From: Pseudotabrizicola alkalilacus
GTDB lineage: Bacteria; Pseudomonadota; Alphaproteobacteria; Rhodobacterales; Rhodobacteraceae
Length of the DNA stretch: 64,000 bases
Reading direction: 5' to 3'
NCBI RefSeq assembly: GCF_003443995.1
Contig: NZ_QWEY01000018.1
Span: forward strand, 1 to 64,000
Of the stretch, positions 32,722 to 40,719 are shown one piece after another. The notes below the pieces were generated by a model. It had not been told where the DNA came from, ran no database searches, and saw only the letters and a list, made by a program, of their open reading frames with translations. Each line of letters begins with the position of its first letter. Position 1 is the stretch's first letter. The position numbers and the translations under genes were made by a program.

Positions 32722-33810
32722 TCAGCGGTTTGCCACCGACCCACGTTCGATCAGTTCCGCCGACATGAGCACGGTACGCGGCGGACAATCCTCCCCCCGG
32801 ATACGTTCGAGCAACATACGCGCCGCCGCCTCTCCCATCGCCAGCCTTGGCTGCGATACGCTGGTGATGCCCGGATACAAAAAGCTCATCCAGTCCAGAT
32901 CATCAAAGCAGATCAGCGAAAGATCGCGCGGCAGCACGACGCCCAGGCCGGTCAACGCGCGCATGACGCCTTCAGACATTGTGCCATCGGTGGTGAACAG
33001 CGCCGTCGGCGGATCGGCTTGCGCCAGCAGGCCCGGCGTTGCTGCCTGTGCGGCCTCAGCCGAATAACTGCCCGCCCGCAGCACCAGCGCCGGGTCTACA
33101 CGAAGCCCCGCCACACGATGCGCCCGGATATACCCCAGCAAACGCTGCCAGCTTGGATACAGCGTTTCGCTTTCCACAGGATCACCGGTCGCGGCGCGGG
33201 TCACAAACACCTCCAGCCCGCCAGGCACCTCTTCTACCAGTTCGGCCACAATTCCGATACGGGTATGCCCGGCCGCGATCAACCGGCTGACCGCCTGCTC
33301 GGAACCGCCGATGTTGTCCGTCGCCACGCGATCCACCGCCAGACCCGCCACCGCCCTGTCAATCAGCACCAGCGGGACACCCGACGCACGCAAATTGTGC
33401 AGATGCCTGGCCTTTCGTGTATCGCTGGGCGTGACGATCAGCCCATCCACCTGCTTTTGCGCCAGAAGTTCGACAGACAGGATTTCCTTTGACTGGCTTT
33501 CATCGCTGTTGGTGATCAGCAGGCCAAAACTGTTCGCTTCGGCCACATTCGAAATGCCACGCAACACTGAGGCATAAAACGGATTCTGGATATCGCCCGC
33601 CACCACACCAAGGGTTCTGGTCTTGCCTGTGATCAGGCTCCGCGCAAGGGCATTTGGCCGGTAGCCAAGCGCCTGCGCCGCCGACAGAACCTGCTGCTTC
33701 TTTTCATCGCTGGTGTAACCATAACCGCCGAGCACCCGCCCCGCAGTCGCGGTAGAGACCCCGGCAGAGCGTGCGACATCGGCAATTGTTGCCTTGGGGA
33801 TCGAGGCCAC
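32722..33810 (-). CDS. LacI-family transcriptional regulator
   Basis: This 362-residue protein has an HTH (TIADVARSAGVSTATAGRVL), the hinge GGYGYTSDEKKQQVL and an effector domain (LGVVAGDIQNPFYASVLRGI, VDRVATDNIGGSEQAVSRLI, SLICFDDLDWMSFLYPGITS). The HTH and hinge resemble those of the LacI protein at 19394-20434. I use GTG 33810 because GGAAGGAAG lies just upstream and the HTH then sits at the normal position. The next ATG upstream (33873) would add 21 unlike residues. Convergent with the TRAP genes, it probably binds the mirrored sites between the TRAP and kinase genes. Confidence 0.85.
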   Translation of the reverse strand: MASIPKATIADVARSAGVSTATAGRVLGGYGYTSDEKKQQVLSAAQALGYRPNALARSLITGKTRTLGVVAGDIQNPFYASVLRGISNVAEANSFGLLITNSDESQSKEILSVELLAQKQVDGLIVTPSDTRKARHLHNLRASGVPLVLIDRAVAGLAVDRVATDNIGGSEQAVSRLIAAGHTRIGIVAELVEEVPGGLEVFVTRAATGDPVESETLYPSWQRLLGYIRAHRVAGLRVDPALVLRAGSYSAEAAQAATPGLLAQADPPTALFTTDGTMSEGVMRALTGLGVVLPRDLSLICFDDLDWMSFLYPGITSVSQPRLAMGEAAARMLLERIRGEDCPPRTVLMSAELIERGSVANR

Positions 33811-33965
33811 TGCCGACTTCCTTCCTGCATTCCGGGGGGCGAACCATGACAACCCAACCCCAGTAGGAAGCACGATTTTTCAAAATAATCAAGGGCGTGA
33901 CCCGGCGGATCACAGGATCTGACGCGGCATTGCACCCGGTACGGTCGCGGACGGCAACTGCCCGA

Positions 33966-34907
33966 TCAGGCCCGGTCAGACTGTGCCAAGGCCGCAGCAG
34001 TGTACAGATCAAGATGGGCGCCGCCATTGTTCTTGAACACCGTGATCTGATCCGCCGATGCGCGGCCCCGCTGGCCATCACGGATCAGCCCGAACAGGTC
34101 TGCCTGCACCGCATCCCATGTGATGGCACCAGACGCAACCGCCTGCGAAAGATCGCCGCTGCCCTGCATGTTCTGGCGGCTGTCGACAAAGATCACGCCA
34201 CGCGACAACGCCTCATCGTCGGCCTCACGCAGGGTCGGCAGATAGGCACCGACGAGATCGAGATGCGCGCCGGGACGCAGCAAAGCGCCCTTGACCAGCG
34301 CCCGATCCGACATTGTGACACAGGAAATCACATCTGCCTGCGTCACGGCAACATCCAGATCTTTGGCCACAATGGCATTCATGCCTTGCGCCCTCAGATC
34401 AGCAGCAACAGCCTGCGCCCGTGCCTGAGTCCGGTTCCAGATCATCACCCGCCGCAATGAAGGTCGCGCCGCAAGATGTGCCGCTGCAAAATGCGGTGCC
34501 AGAGCACCTGCGCCCACAATCAGCAGATCCTCGACATCCTCGCGCGCAAGCAGGCTGGCCCCAAGCGCGGAATCCCCTGCGGTTTTGCGTGCTGTCATCG
34601 CCGCCCCGTCTGCCACCAACAACGGCGCGCCGGTTGCCCCGTCAAACAGCGCCACCAAACCTTGCACTGCGGGCTGCGGCGGGTCCAGCGTGGCATTCTG
34701 TGGAAAAACCCCGACCATCTTTACCACAACCGGCCCGCCTGCTGCCCAGCCGGGCAGCGTCACGAACTGACCCTGCCCTCCCGCGGGGTCCGATTGCAAC
34801 ACCACATCCGAGATCGGCATCGGCGCAAGATGCGCCACACGCAACGCGCCAATCAGATAGTCCCAGGGAAGCGCCGCATGAACGGCCTTCGCATCATAAA
34901 CCCGCAT
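33966..34907 (-). CDS. Ornithine cyclodeaminase / mu-crystallin family enzyme
   Basis: This 313-residue NAD(P)-dependent protein is of the OCD family. It has an N-terminal dimer domain (YDAKAVHAALPWDYLIGALR), VVVKMVGVFPQNATLDPPQ, RKTAGDSALGASLLAREDVE and the Rossmann segment DLLIVGAGALAPHFAAAHL. The C-terminal part includes GAHLDLVGAYLPTLREAD. Family activities include ornithine or lysine cyclodeamination to proline or pipecolate, ketimine (piperideine-2-carboxylate) reduction, and alanine or octopine-type dehydrogenation. It is the last gene of the SIS-GntR operon, 10 bases after GntR. With amaA and amaB nearby, pipecolate formation from lysine is an attractive role, but the sequence alone does not decide. 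Confidence 0.75.
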   Translation of the reverse strand: MRVYDAKAVHAALPWDYLIGALRVAHLAPMPISDVVLQSDPAGGQGQFVTLPGWAAGGPVVVKMVGVFPQNATLDPPQPAVQGLVALFDGATGAPLLVADGAAMTARKTAGDSALGASLLAREDVEDLLIVGAGALAPHFAAAHLAARPSLRRVMIWNRTQARAQAVAADLRAQGMNAIVAKDLDVAVTQADVISCVTMSDRALVKGALLRPGAHLDLVGAYLPTLREADDEALSRGVIFVDSRQNMQGSGDLSQAVASGAITWDAVQADLFGLIRDGQRGRASADQITVFKNNGGAHLDLYTAAALAQSDRA

Positions 34908-34917
34908 AGGGAACCTT

Positions 34918-35628
34918 TCAGCTTTTCATCGTGAAACTGACCAGATGGCCGGGCGTCACCAGACAGGATAGGGCAAGCGGCTTTCCCGCGTTGTCCGTCA
35001 CCAGCTTCTCGACACGAAACACCGGCTGACCCGGCAAAATGCCCAGCTCGGCACGTTCGGCATCGGTGGCAAATCCCACATCTATCTGTCGCTCGGTATG
35101 CGCCGGCACGATACCCGCGACCTCGCGCAGGGCGCCAAAGAACGATCCTCCGGCGGCCACGTCGGGAATGACCTCGGCAAACCGCTCTCTGTCGAACCAC
35201 AGCGCTTCAAGTGTCATCGGGCGGCCATCTTCTTCCAGCAGCCGGTCAAACCGAACCAGAGTCCGCGCACTCAACCGCGCCGCGATTGCCGGAGCGTCAG
35301 GCTCATCGGTCTGCGCCAGAATGCGGTGACTGGCCTTGCGCCCCAGCCCACCCATCGTTTCGGAAAACCCGGATAAAGAAACCAGCGTCTGACGCACTTT
35401 GCGCGGCATGACCAGCGTGCCGCGCCCTTGTTGCCGCTGAAGCCAGCCCTCGGCACAAAGATCGCCAATCGCACGGCGCAGGGTCACCCGGCTGACCCCG
35501 CACTGGGCCATCAGGCTGGGTTCGGGCGGAAGAAAGCTGCCAGGGGTGAATTCACCCGACTCGATCCCCGAAACGATGGTTCGCCGGACCTTTTCGTAAA
35601 GTGGCACTGCCAGCCCGTTATCTTCCAT
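34918..35628 (-). CDS. GntR/HutC-family regulator with UTRA domain
   Basis: This 236-residue protein has an N-terminal winged HTH (VPLYEKVRRTIVSGIESGEF, LLRR-type wing SRVTLRRAIGDL, QQGRGTLV) and a UTRA effector domain (LSGFSETMGGLGRKASHRIL through GKPLALSCLVTPGHLV). It lies 33 bases after the third SIS gene and 10 bases before the cyclodeaminase-family gene, so it is embedded in the operon it probably autoregulates. The tandem palindromes at 36678-36700 are its likely operator. It is a paralog of the regulator at 10823-11587. Confidence 0.85.
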   Translation of the reverse strand: MEDNGLAVPLYEKVRRTIVSGIESGEFTPGSFLPPEPSLMAQCGVSRVTLRRAIGDLCAEGWLQRQQGRGTLVMPRKVRQTLVSLSGFSETMGGLGRKASHRILAQTDEPDAPAIAARLSARTLVRFDRLLEEDGRPMTLEALWFDRERFAEVIPDVAAGGSFFGALREVAGIVPAHTERQIDVGFATDAERAELGILPGQPVFRVEKLVTDNAGKPLALSCLVTPGHLVSFTMKS

Positions 35629-35661
35629 CCGCCGCCCCTGGCCCCGTTTCCTTGCACCTGC

Positions 35662-36663
35662 CTAGTAGGCGAGCTTTTTCATATAGCGCCGGCCTTCCAG
35701 CATTTCATGCTGGCGCAGCTCCGCAATCTTGTAGGCAAAGCGCCATAGCGTGTCGAAGAAAATCAAGGGCACAAGATTGCCACGGAACTGCGCGTCGATG
35801 CCGGTCAAATCCAGCGTTTCTGCATCCAGCACAAGAATATTCTCAACGGCACCAAAGCGATGCAGGAACTCATCCGCCCGGTCTTCCAGTGGGCGCGTAC
35901 TGTCGAGGCCCTTCAGCAGGATAAAGGTACTGTCCTTGTCCAGAACCTCGAACGGTCCGTGGAAAAATTCATTGGCGTGAATCGCATGGCTGTTGATCCA
36001 CTGCATTTCCATCAGAACACAGATGGCAAAGGAATAGGCCGCCCCATAGCTTGCGCCGCTGGCCACGGTGTAGATGACATCCTTTTTTGCAAATCCGGGG
36101 GCATAGCTTTCAAATTGCGGCGCGAACGTGGTATGCGCCCGGTCGATGGCAGGCTGCAAGGCTTGCAGGCTGTCGATCAGCGGCTGGGTCAGATCCTCGC
36201 CCCCGGCAAGGGCGACAAAACCCAGAACCAGCTGATAGATCCGCGCGTAGTTACTGTCTTTGGCATCAATCGGAACGCCAGTCGTGTAAGGCGCTTCGAA
36301 CCCGACCACATGATCGACGGCCTGCCCCATAGGCGATTTCGCGTCAAGCGTCAGGCCGATCGTCACCGCCCCCTTGGTCCGTGCATAGGCTGCCGCTGAG
36401 GCGGTCTCTTTCGTCGTGCCCGTCATCGAACACAAGATAACCAAAGACTGCTGGTCCAGCCTGCGCGGCGCACGTGCGACAAACTCGGCCGCATTATAGA
36501 CATCAGACGGCATATCCAGATGCTGATCCAGCATGAACTTGGCCGGATGCATGATCGACAACGATCCGCCACAGGCAACAAAGAACACATGACGGATCTG
36601 TTTGGCGTCAACGCCAGACAGGGCGGCAACGACACCGGGATCGTAGGCGGAAGGCAGAAGCAT
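35662..36663 (-). CDS. frlB: SIS-domain deglycase (FrlB/FraB-like), third module
   Basis: This 333-residue double-SIS protein is closer to the operon 1 deglycase than to the operon 2 one. It has FFVACGGSLSIMHP (27-40), NAAEFVARAP, CSMTGTTKET and the catalytic-type pair E219 and H235 (MEMQW, then NEFFHGPFEV) at the FraB/FrlB spacing of 16. The end is RRYMKKLAY. It should release glucose 6-phosphate and an amino acid from a 6-phosphofructosyl-amino acid made by a FrlD-type kinase. It heads the SIS-GntR-cyclodeaminase operon. GAGGA before ATG 36663 is the ribosome site. Confidence 0.74.
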   Translation of the reverse strand: MLLPSAYDPGVVAALSGVDAKQIRHVFFVACGGSLSIMHPAKFMLDQHLDMPSDVYNAAEFVARAPRRLDQQSLVILCSMTGTTKETASAAAYARTKGAVTIGLTLDAKSPMGQAVDHVVGFEAPYTTGVPIDAKDSNYARIYQLVLGFVALAGGEDLTQPLIDSLQALQPAIDRAHTTFAPQFESYAPGFAKKDVIYTVASGASYGAAYSFAICVLMEMQWINSHAIHANEFFHGPFEVLDKDSTFILLKGLDSTRPLEDRADEFLHRFGAVENILVLDAETLDLTGIDAQFRGNLVPLIFFDTLWRFAYKIAELRQHEMLEGRRYMKKLAY

Positions 36664-36677
36664 GACACATCCTCGCG

Positions 36678-36700
36678 TTAAGACGTCTTAATACGTATTA
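36678..36700. promoter_or_regulatory. Tandem palindromes, probable GntR operator
   Basis: TTAAGACGTCTTAA (36678-36691) and TAATACGTATTA (36689-36700) are perfect palindromes whose centres are 10 bp apart, the same geometry as at 10661-10682. All four sites fit TAnnAyGTnnTA. They sit 15 bases before the third SIS gene, and a TTGACG hexamer on the minus strand (36715-36720) places them over the -10 region. The GntR protein encoded two genes on is the likely ligand. Confidence 0.68.
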
Positions 36701-36770
36701 TCGAAATGATGTGCCGTCAAGCCTGTCTGTGTGCGCTGCGAAGACTGGAAATTGCGCGCAATCTCCCTGC

Positions 36771-37202
36771 TCAATGATCAGAAACCGTCCCCAGCGCTTG
36801 CATACCGGGAAGGCTCGCCGCCTTGCGGTCAAAGGTAACCGTCGTTTGGCATCCCGCCCCCTGCCCTGCCAAAGCGATCATCTGGTCAGCAAAGCCGGGA
36901 CCACCCTTTCGATAGCGGTCCACGGCAATCGCGGCTCGATCTGCGGTCTCGATCACCAGCTCGCGGGCCTCAAGCAAGCCGTCCAGCGCCAGGGCAATAT
37001 CCGCGCGCGACAGGGCATAGGCCCGCTCAAGTACCCAGACCAATTCCACCAGAACTTCACGGCAGACAAAGCCAGGCTCGGCTTCGCTAAGCGTGGCAAT
37101 AAGGTCCTGAGCAGCCTTGGCCTGTCCGGCATCATCCTGCACCAGAAACCGCACCAGCACATTGGTATCGAGGCCAATCCTGCGTTCAGCAGTTCGGGGC
37201 AT
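36771..37202 (-). CDS. vapC: PIN-domain toxin (VapC type)
   Basis: This 143-residue PIN-domain protein has the expected acidic residues D12 (GLDTNVLVRFL), E53 (VLVELVW), D106 (FADQMIAL) and D125 (TFDRKAA). VapC toxins are Mg-dependent ribonucleases, often against tRNA. ATG 37202 overlaps the antitoxin stop by one base. The codon before it is GTG, giving a second possible start at 37205. Gene order (antitoxin first) and overlap are typical. It sits between the deglycase module and the next transporter region, where such pairs often mark mobile or recombining segments. Confidence 0.85.
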   Translation of the reverse strand: MPRTAERRIGLDTNVLVRFLVQDDAGQAKAAQDLIATLSEAEPGFVCREVLVELVWVLERAYALSRADIALALDGLLEARELVIETADRAAIAVDRYRKGGPGFADQMIALAGQGAGCQTTVTFDRKAASLPGMQALGTVSDH

Positions 37203-37441
37203 CACTTTCCCACCGCGCCTTTGGCGATCGCTTCGTCGATGTCGTCAAGGCTGGCCTGCCTGTCGGTCCGGCTTTTCAGCAGACCTGCCAGTTGCGTCAC
37301 CGGCCGGCTCCGTACCAGCCGGACCTCTCCGCCATCAAGGATCATGTACCGGACCCGGTCGCCCGGATGCAGTTGGAGAGCAGCCCGCACGTCCTTTGGC
37401 AGGGTGGTCTGACCTTTGATTGTAACAGTTGATTCTTGCAT
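37202..37441 (-). CDS. AbrB/SpoVT-type antitoxin
   Basis: This 79-residue protein has an N-terminal SpoVT-AbrB DNA-binding domain (STVTIKGQTTLPKDVRAALQ, LHPGDRVRYMI) and a flexible C-terminal tail (residues 50-79) that would bind the PIN toxin. It overlaps the toxin gene and would repress the shared promoter together with the toxin. An inverted repeat lies just upstream (37451-37492). It is an AbrB-type partner rather than the CopG or Phd type. Confidence 0.83.
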   Translation of the reverse strand: MQESTVTIKGQTTLPKDVRAALQLHPGDRVRYMILDGGEVRLVRSRPVTQLAGLLKSRTDRQASLDDIDEAIAKGAVGK

Positions 37442-37450
37442 GGCAGCCCC

Positions 37451-37492
37451 AATGAGAATGTATAATATCCTTACTTATACCAATTTCTCATT
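37451..37492. promoter_or_regulatory. Nested inverted repeat upstream of the toxin-antitoxin pair
   Basis: AATGAGAA (37451-37458) pairs with TTCTCATT (37485-37492), and inside it GTATAA (37460-37465) pairs with TTATAC (37475-37480). The site is AT-rich and begins 10 bases before the antitoxin ATG. This fits an autoregulatory operator overlapping the promoter. The rest of 37493-37649 shows nothing recognisable. Confidence 0.55.
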
Positions 37493-37649
37493 ACCACTTC
37501 AAGGCACGGCCATAACCATGATCACGCGGCCTGAGCGCAACCATCAGATGCTGATCAGGCTGCATTGGTCTATGAGCGTTATGCGGCGTGGGAATCCGCC
37601 AGCAGCCCTCGTCGCATCTTCTGAGAGGATTGCGAAAGCATATCAAACC

Positions 37650-38618
37650 TCAGCCCCGCATTGCGCCTGGCTCAGAGGGAAAGAGGTCCGCCAGCGTCAG
37701 ATCGCGGCCAATCAGCGCCTGTTCACGCGATTGGTGCACGAAATCGCTCACCATGCCAGCGTTGGCAGACAGGCCACTGGCGGCCCAATCCGCCCCCAGC
37801 GCCGCGTCCATCATCGCGATATCCTGAATGATCCACGGAGTCGTTTCCGCATATTTGCGGCGTTTCTCCAGCCACATCGCAAGCGACGCATCAAACAGAT
37901 CACTCAAAGCATTGGCAATCCATGGATTTTTTATGGCAAAGCAGGCTTTCAGGCCAAGGATATGCATCCCCGGCACGTAACCGACACGTTCAAAATAGGC
38001 GATCTCGGCGCTGCGGAAATCCGGCAGCACATGACGAAAGGGCGAATCGGGGCGGAAAAATCCACTCGGCATGAAGGGGGTGAACACGGCATCCAATCCG
38101 CCATCCAGCAGCGCCGCGATCATCGGTTGTTCTCCGGGCATCGCTTCAATGCGGCCCGGTCGGGCAAAGCGGCCCAGACGGTCGGTAATGGGGTGCGCCT
38201 CTGTCAGACGGCCAGCATACCACAGGGCATCTTCAACCCCGACACCCAGATCCGCCAGCGCCGCCCGTGTCCAGGTATTGCCGCTGTCCTGCCAACCGGT
38301 GACGCCAATCTTTTTGCCCGCCAGATCCTCCAGCCGGGTAATGGGGCTGGTCTTGGCGGTAATGATACAGCGGTGGCGAAAGCCTCGCATCAGAAACTGC
38401 GGCACGCCCAGAACCGCATCACCCCCGGCCGCCCGGTCCTGAACATAGCGGCTAAAGGAAATCTCGGCCCCGTCGTAGGCTGCAGTCGTGGCCAGATCAT
38501 CAACGAGCGTGCCCACCCGCGTGATCTGCAGGTCAATTCTGGGGTCGGTCACATCGCCCAAAAGCAGGGGGGTCAGATAGTCCCAGTCGCGAAGGGCTAG
38601 GCGAACGGTCACTGTCAT
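37650..38618 (-). CDS. Periplasmic-binding-fold protein, 4,5-dihydroxyphthalate decarboxylase-like
   Basis: This 322-residue protein resembles the 4,5-dihydroxyphthalate decarboxylase / NMT1-like group. It has LALRDWDYLTPLLLGDV, AAYDGAEISFSRYVQDRAAG, GVPQFLMRGFRHRCI, LAGKKIGVTGWQDSGNTWTR and GLDAVFTPFMP. It has no signal peptide when started at ATG 38618, where the family consensus begins, so it may be a cytoplasmic enzyme rather than a transport component. The upstream gap to the divergent dipeptide-type operon contains an inverted copy of the shared 20-base motif (38734-38753) facing this gene. Substrate unknown. Confidence 0.65.
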   Translation of the reverse strand: MTVTVRLALRDWDYLTPLLLGDVTDPRIDLQITRVGTLVDDLATTAAYDGAEISFSRYVQDRAAGGDAVLGVPQFLMRGFRHRCIITAKTSPITRLEDLAGKKIGVTGWQDSGNTWTRAALADLGVGVEDALWYAGRLTEAHPITDRLGRFARPGRIEAMPGEQPMIAALLDGGLDAVFTPFMPSGFFRPDSPFRHVLPDFRSAEIAYFERVGYVPGMHILGLKACFAIKNPWIANALSDLFDASLAMWLEKRRKYAETTPWIIQDIAMMDAALGADWAASGLSANAGMVSDFVHQSREQALIGRDLTLADLFPSEPGAMRG

Positions 38619-38733
38619 CAGATATGTCCGGTTCTGTATAAGGGGCGACGCTGACCCCCGGTCAGGAAGCCTGCTCCGCGCAGGCTGCACAATGGGGACG
38701 ACAGGTGGATCAACACCTGACTGACTTCGCCGC

Positions 38734-38753
38734 GTCCAATCGAAAATTCTTTT
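38734..38753 (-). promoter_or_regulatory. Shared 20-base motif, copy 1
   Basis: On the minus strand the sequence AAAAGAATTTTCGATTGGAC matches copy 2 (39060-39079) at 18 of 20 positions and ends 115 bases before the start of the gene at 38618. It also matches copy 3 (50508-50526) across TTCGATTGGAC. It is probably an activator site or a common promoter element. Confidence 0.6.
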
Positions 38754-38772
38754 GTCAGTCGTAAAGAATTTT
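38743..38772. repeat. 10-bp inverted repeat with 10-base spacer
   Basis: AAAATTCTTT (38743-38752) and AAAGAATTTT (38763-38772) are exact reverse complements separated by TGTCAGTCGT. The left arm overlaps motif copy 1. The size and symmetry suit a dimeric regulator. Confidence 0.5.
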
Positions 38773-39059
38773 GATCGGCTGTCAGCGTATGCCCGACACT
38801 CTGCCAGCCGGAACTTGCATCACATATGCTTGCGCTGCCTCTTCCGGCGCCACAAATCTGCACTGACGACAACAGGCCCAAGGGCCGCGCATAGCTCTTG
38901 CGCCTGTGTTGAAGGCTGCTTGCCGCCAATATCAGATGTGCCCCACAACCATATGTAAGTTATGCCTAAATTCAAACGCCCAGGTTGACTTTGCTGACAC
39001 GGGAACAGACTGATGCAGCCTGACGGAAAATCGAAGCGGTAAAGAAATCTATCCGCCAT

Positions 39060-39079
39060 AAAAGTTTTTTCGATTGGAC
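39060..39079 (+). promoter_or_regulatory. Shared 20-base motif, copy 2
   Basis: AAAAGTTTTTTCGATTGGAC lies 82 bases before the start of the dipeptide-type binding-protein gene. The 16 bases TTCGATTGGACATCCC (39069-39084) are identical to 50516-50531 in front of the PotABCD-like operon. Confidence 0.62.
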
Positions 39080-39161
39080 ATCCCTCCCCCACAAGGCTTC
39101 GATCCACCCCAAGACGAGGCACAAGCCCACGACATCTCCACACAACAGAACCGAGGTTTCC

Positions 39162-40709
39162 ATGACACCTTCCCTTCCGATGAGCATGATGCCCACGCGC
39201 CGCAGCGTTTTGCTCAGCCTGGGCGCTGGCATAACCGCGATGGCATTGCCGCGCGGCAGCTGGGCGCAAGGCACGGACGCCGTCCTCAAGTTCGGGCTTT
39301 CCACCTTCCCCCCCACGGTCAAGCCGTTCGACAATACCGGCGGGGCGGCAAACACCGTCAAACTGATGATCTACCGGGGGCTGATGGGTTATGATGCGTC
39401 CGGCAAGCTGCTGCCCGAACTGGCCGAAAGCTATGAGTGGCTAGAGCCAACGGTTGCCGTGTTCAAGCTGCGGGCGAACGCCACGTTCCACAACGGCAAG
39501 CCGGTTACGGCGGCCGATGTGATCTTTTCCCTGAACGAGATCACCAAAGAAGGCTCTACCGCGTTTCTGAAAAGCGATCTGGCCATCATCACAGCGGTCG
39601 AAGCCGTTGACGACAAGACGGTCAAGATCACCCTGTCCTCACCCAGCGCGATTTTCATGGATCTGATGGCCAGCTATTGCTGCCCGATCATTTCCGCCGA
39701 AAGCACCGATGGCAACGACATCGGCGCCGGTCCGTTTGTGATGAAATCCTCCGAAAAGGGCGTCTATATCGAGCTGGAGCGCTATGGGGCCTATTACGAT
39801 GAAGGCGGGCCCAATTTCGGCGGCATCCGCTTTATCGCATACGCCGATGAAAACCTGCGCTTTGCCGCGTTGGAGGCGGGCGACGTGGATCTGATCGAAT
39901 ATCTGCCATGGACCCAGTTTGACGCTGTCGAAGCGTCGGACACGATGCAGATGAAAAGCACGCTGGGGCCCTATATGTTCCTGTTGTTCAATGTGACCGA
40001 AGGCCCGTTTGCCGATGCAAAGGTGCGTCAGGCGGTCGGCTATGCGATCGAACGGCAGGATGTGGTGGATGCGGCCTTTGCCGGCCGGGGCGTGCCGCTC
40101 TATGGCCTGCCCAATCCGCAAGGGTCCCCCTTTGATCTGTCCAACCCGGCGCATGAGTGGACGTATGACATTGAAAAGGCCAAGGCGTTGCTAGCCGAGG
40201 CGGGCTATCCGAACGGCTTCGACTGCCGCCTTCTGGCCACTGCGACCTATGGCATGCATCAGGACACCGCATCGGTCGTACAAGCGTATCTGGCGATGAT
40301 CGGCATCAACGCCACGCTGGATCTGCCAGATTGGGGCACCCGTGTCACCGCAGGCAAGGAAGGCAAATACGATCTGGCCGTGCATGGCACGTCAGGGATC
40401 TACAACGACCCTGACTCGCTCTGGTCGCTGCTGTATTCGGGCAACCCGTCCTATCTGCAATCGTTTGGCTTCAAAAGTGCGCGGATTGACGGGCTGTTGG
40501 AGCAGGGCCGCACCGAAGTAGACACCGAAAAGCGCAAGGCTGTTTATCAGGATCTTGCCGCCGCCTATTTCGAGGAAGTGCCGCAAGTGCCGCTGAACTG
40601 GCGGGTGCAGGCCTATGCGATGAAAAAATCGGTCACCGGGTTCGAGGCACTGCCCGGCTTTCTGAACGGATCATCCGCCTACGCGCTTGACGAAACCCAA
40701 CTGGGCTAA
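39162..40709 (+). CDS. Dipeptide-type ABC solute-binding protein (SBP_bac_5)
   Basis: This 515-residue extracytoplasmic binding protein is of the DppA/OppA type. The N terminus PTRRSVLLSLGAGITAMALP followed by SWAQ looks like a Tat signal (twin arginine at 13-14), which is common for this group in Rhodobacterales. Family landmarks are YRGLMGYDASGKLLPELAES, ATFHNGKPVTAADVIFSLNE, GPFVMKSSEKGVYIELER and AVGYAIERQDVVDAAFAGRG. The ligand may be a peptide, opine or glycoside. It is first in an operon with two membrane/ATPase genes, a second ATPase gene, a creatininase-family gene and a YdiJ-type gene. GAGG precedes ATG 39162. Confidence 0.87.
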   Translation: MTPSLPMSMMPTRRSVLLSLGAGITAMALPRGSWAQGTDAVLKFGLSTFPPTVKPFDNTGGAANTVKLMIYRGLMGYDASGKLLPELAESYEWLEPTVAVFKLRANATFHNGKPVTAADVIFSLNEITKEGSTAFLKSDLAIITAVEAVDDKTVKITLSSPSAIFMDLMASYCCPIISAESTDGNDIGAGPFVMKSSEKGVYIELERYGAYYDEGGPNFGGIRFIAYADENLRFAALEAGDVDLIEYLPWTQFDAVEASDTMQMKSTLGPYMFLLFNVTEGPFADAKVRQAVGYAIERQDVVDAAFAGRGVPLYGLPNPQGSPFDLSNPAHEWTYDIEKAKALLAEAGYPNGFDCRLLATATYGMHQDTASVVQAYLAMIGINATLDLPDWGTRVTAGKEGKYDLAVHGTSGIYNDPDSLWSLLYSGNPSYLQSFGFKSARIDGLLEQGRTEVDTEKRKAVYQDLAAAYFEEVPQVPLNWRVQAYAMKKSVTGFEALPGFLNGSSAYALDETQLG

Positions 40710-40719
40710 GGGGCGGCAG

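Larger units (their letters stand above)
38619..39161. promoter_or_regulatory. Divergent promoter region between binding-fold gene and dipeptide-type ABC operon
   Basis: This 543-base stretch holds no gene. It contains the shared regulatory motif twice: inverted at 38734-38753, facing the left gene, and direct at 39060-39079, facing the right operon. It also has an inverted repeat CAGGTG-N6-CACCTG (38702-38719) and a 10-10-10 repeat (38743-38772). A clear -10 box is not visible. Confidence 0.6.

Noticed and set aside
39074-39079. TTGGAC in the shared motif as a -35 promoter box
   Set aside because: No -10-like hexamer is found 16-18 bases downstream in any copy, so a regulator site explains the conservation better.
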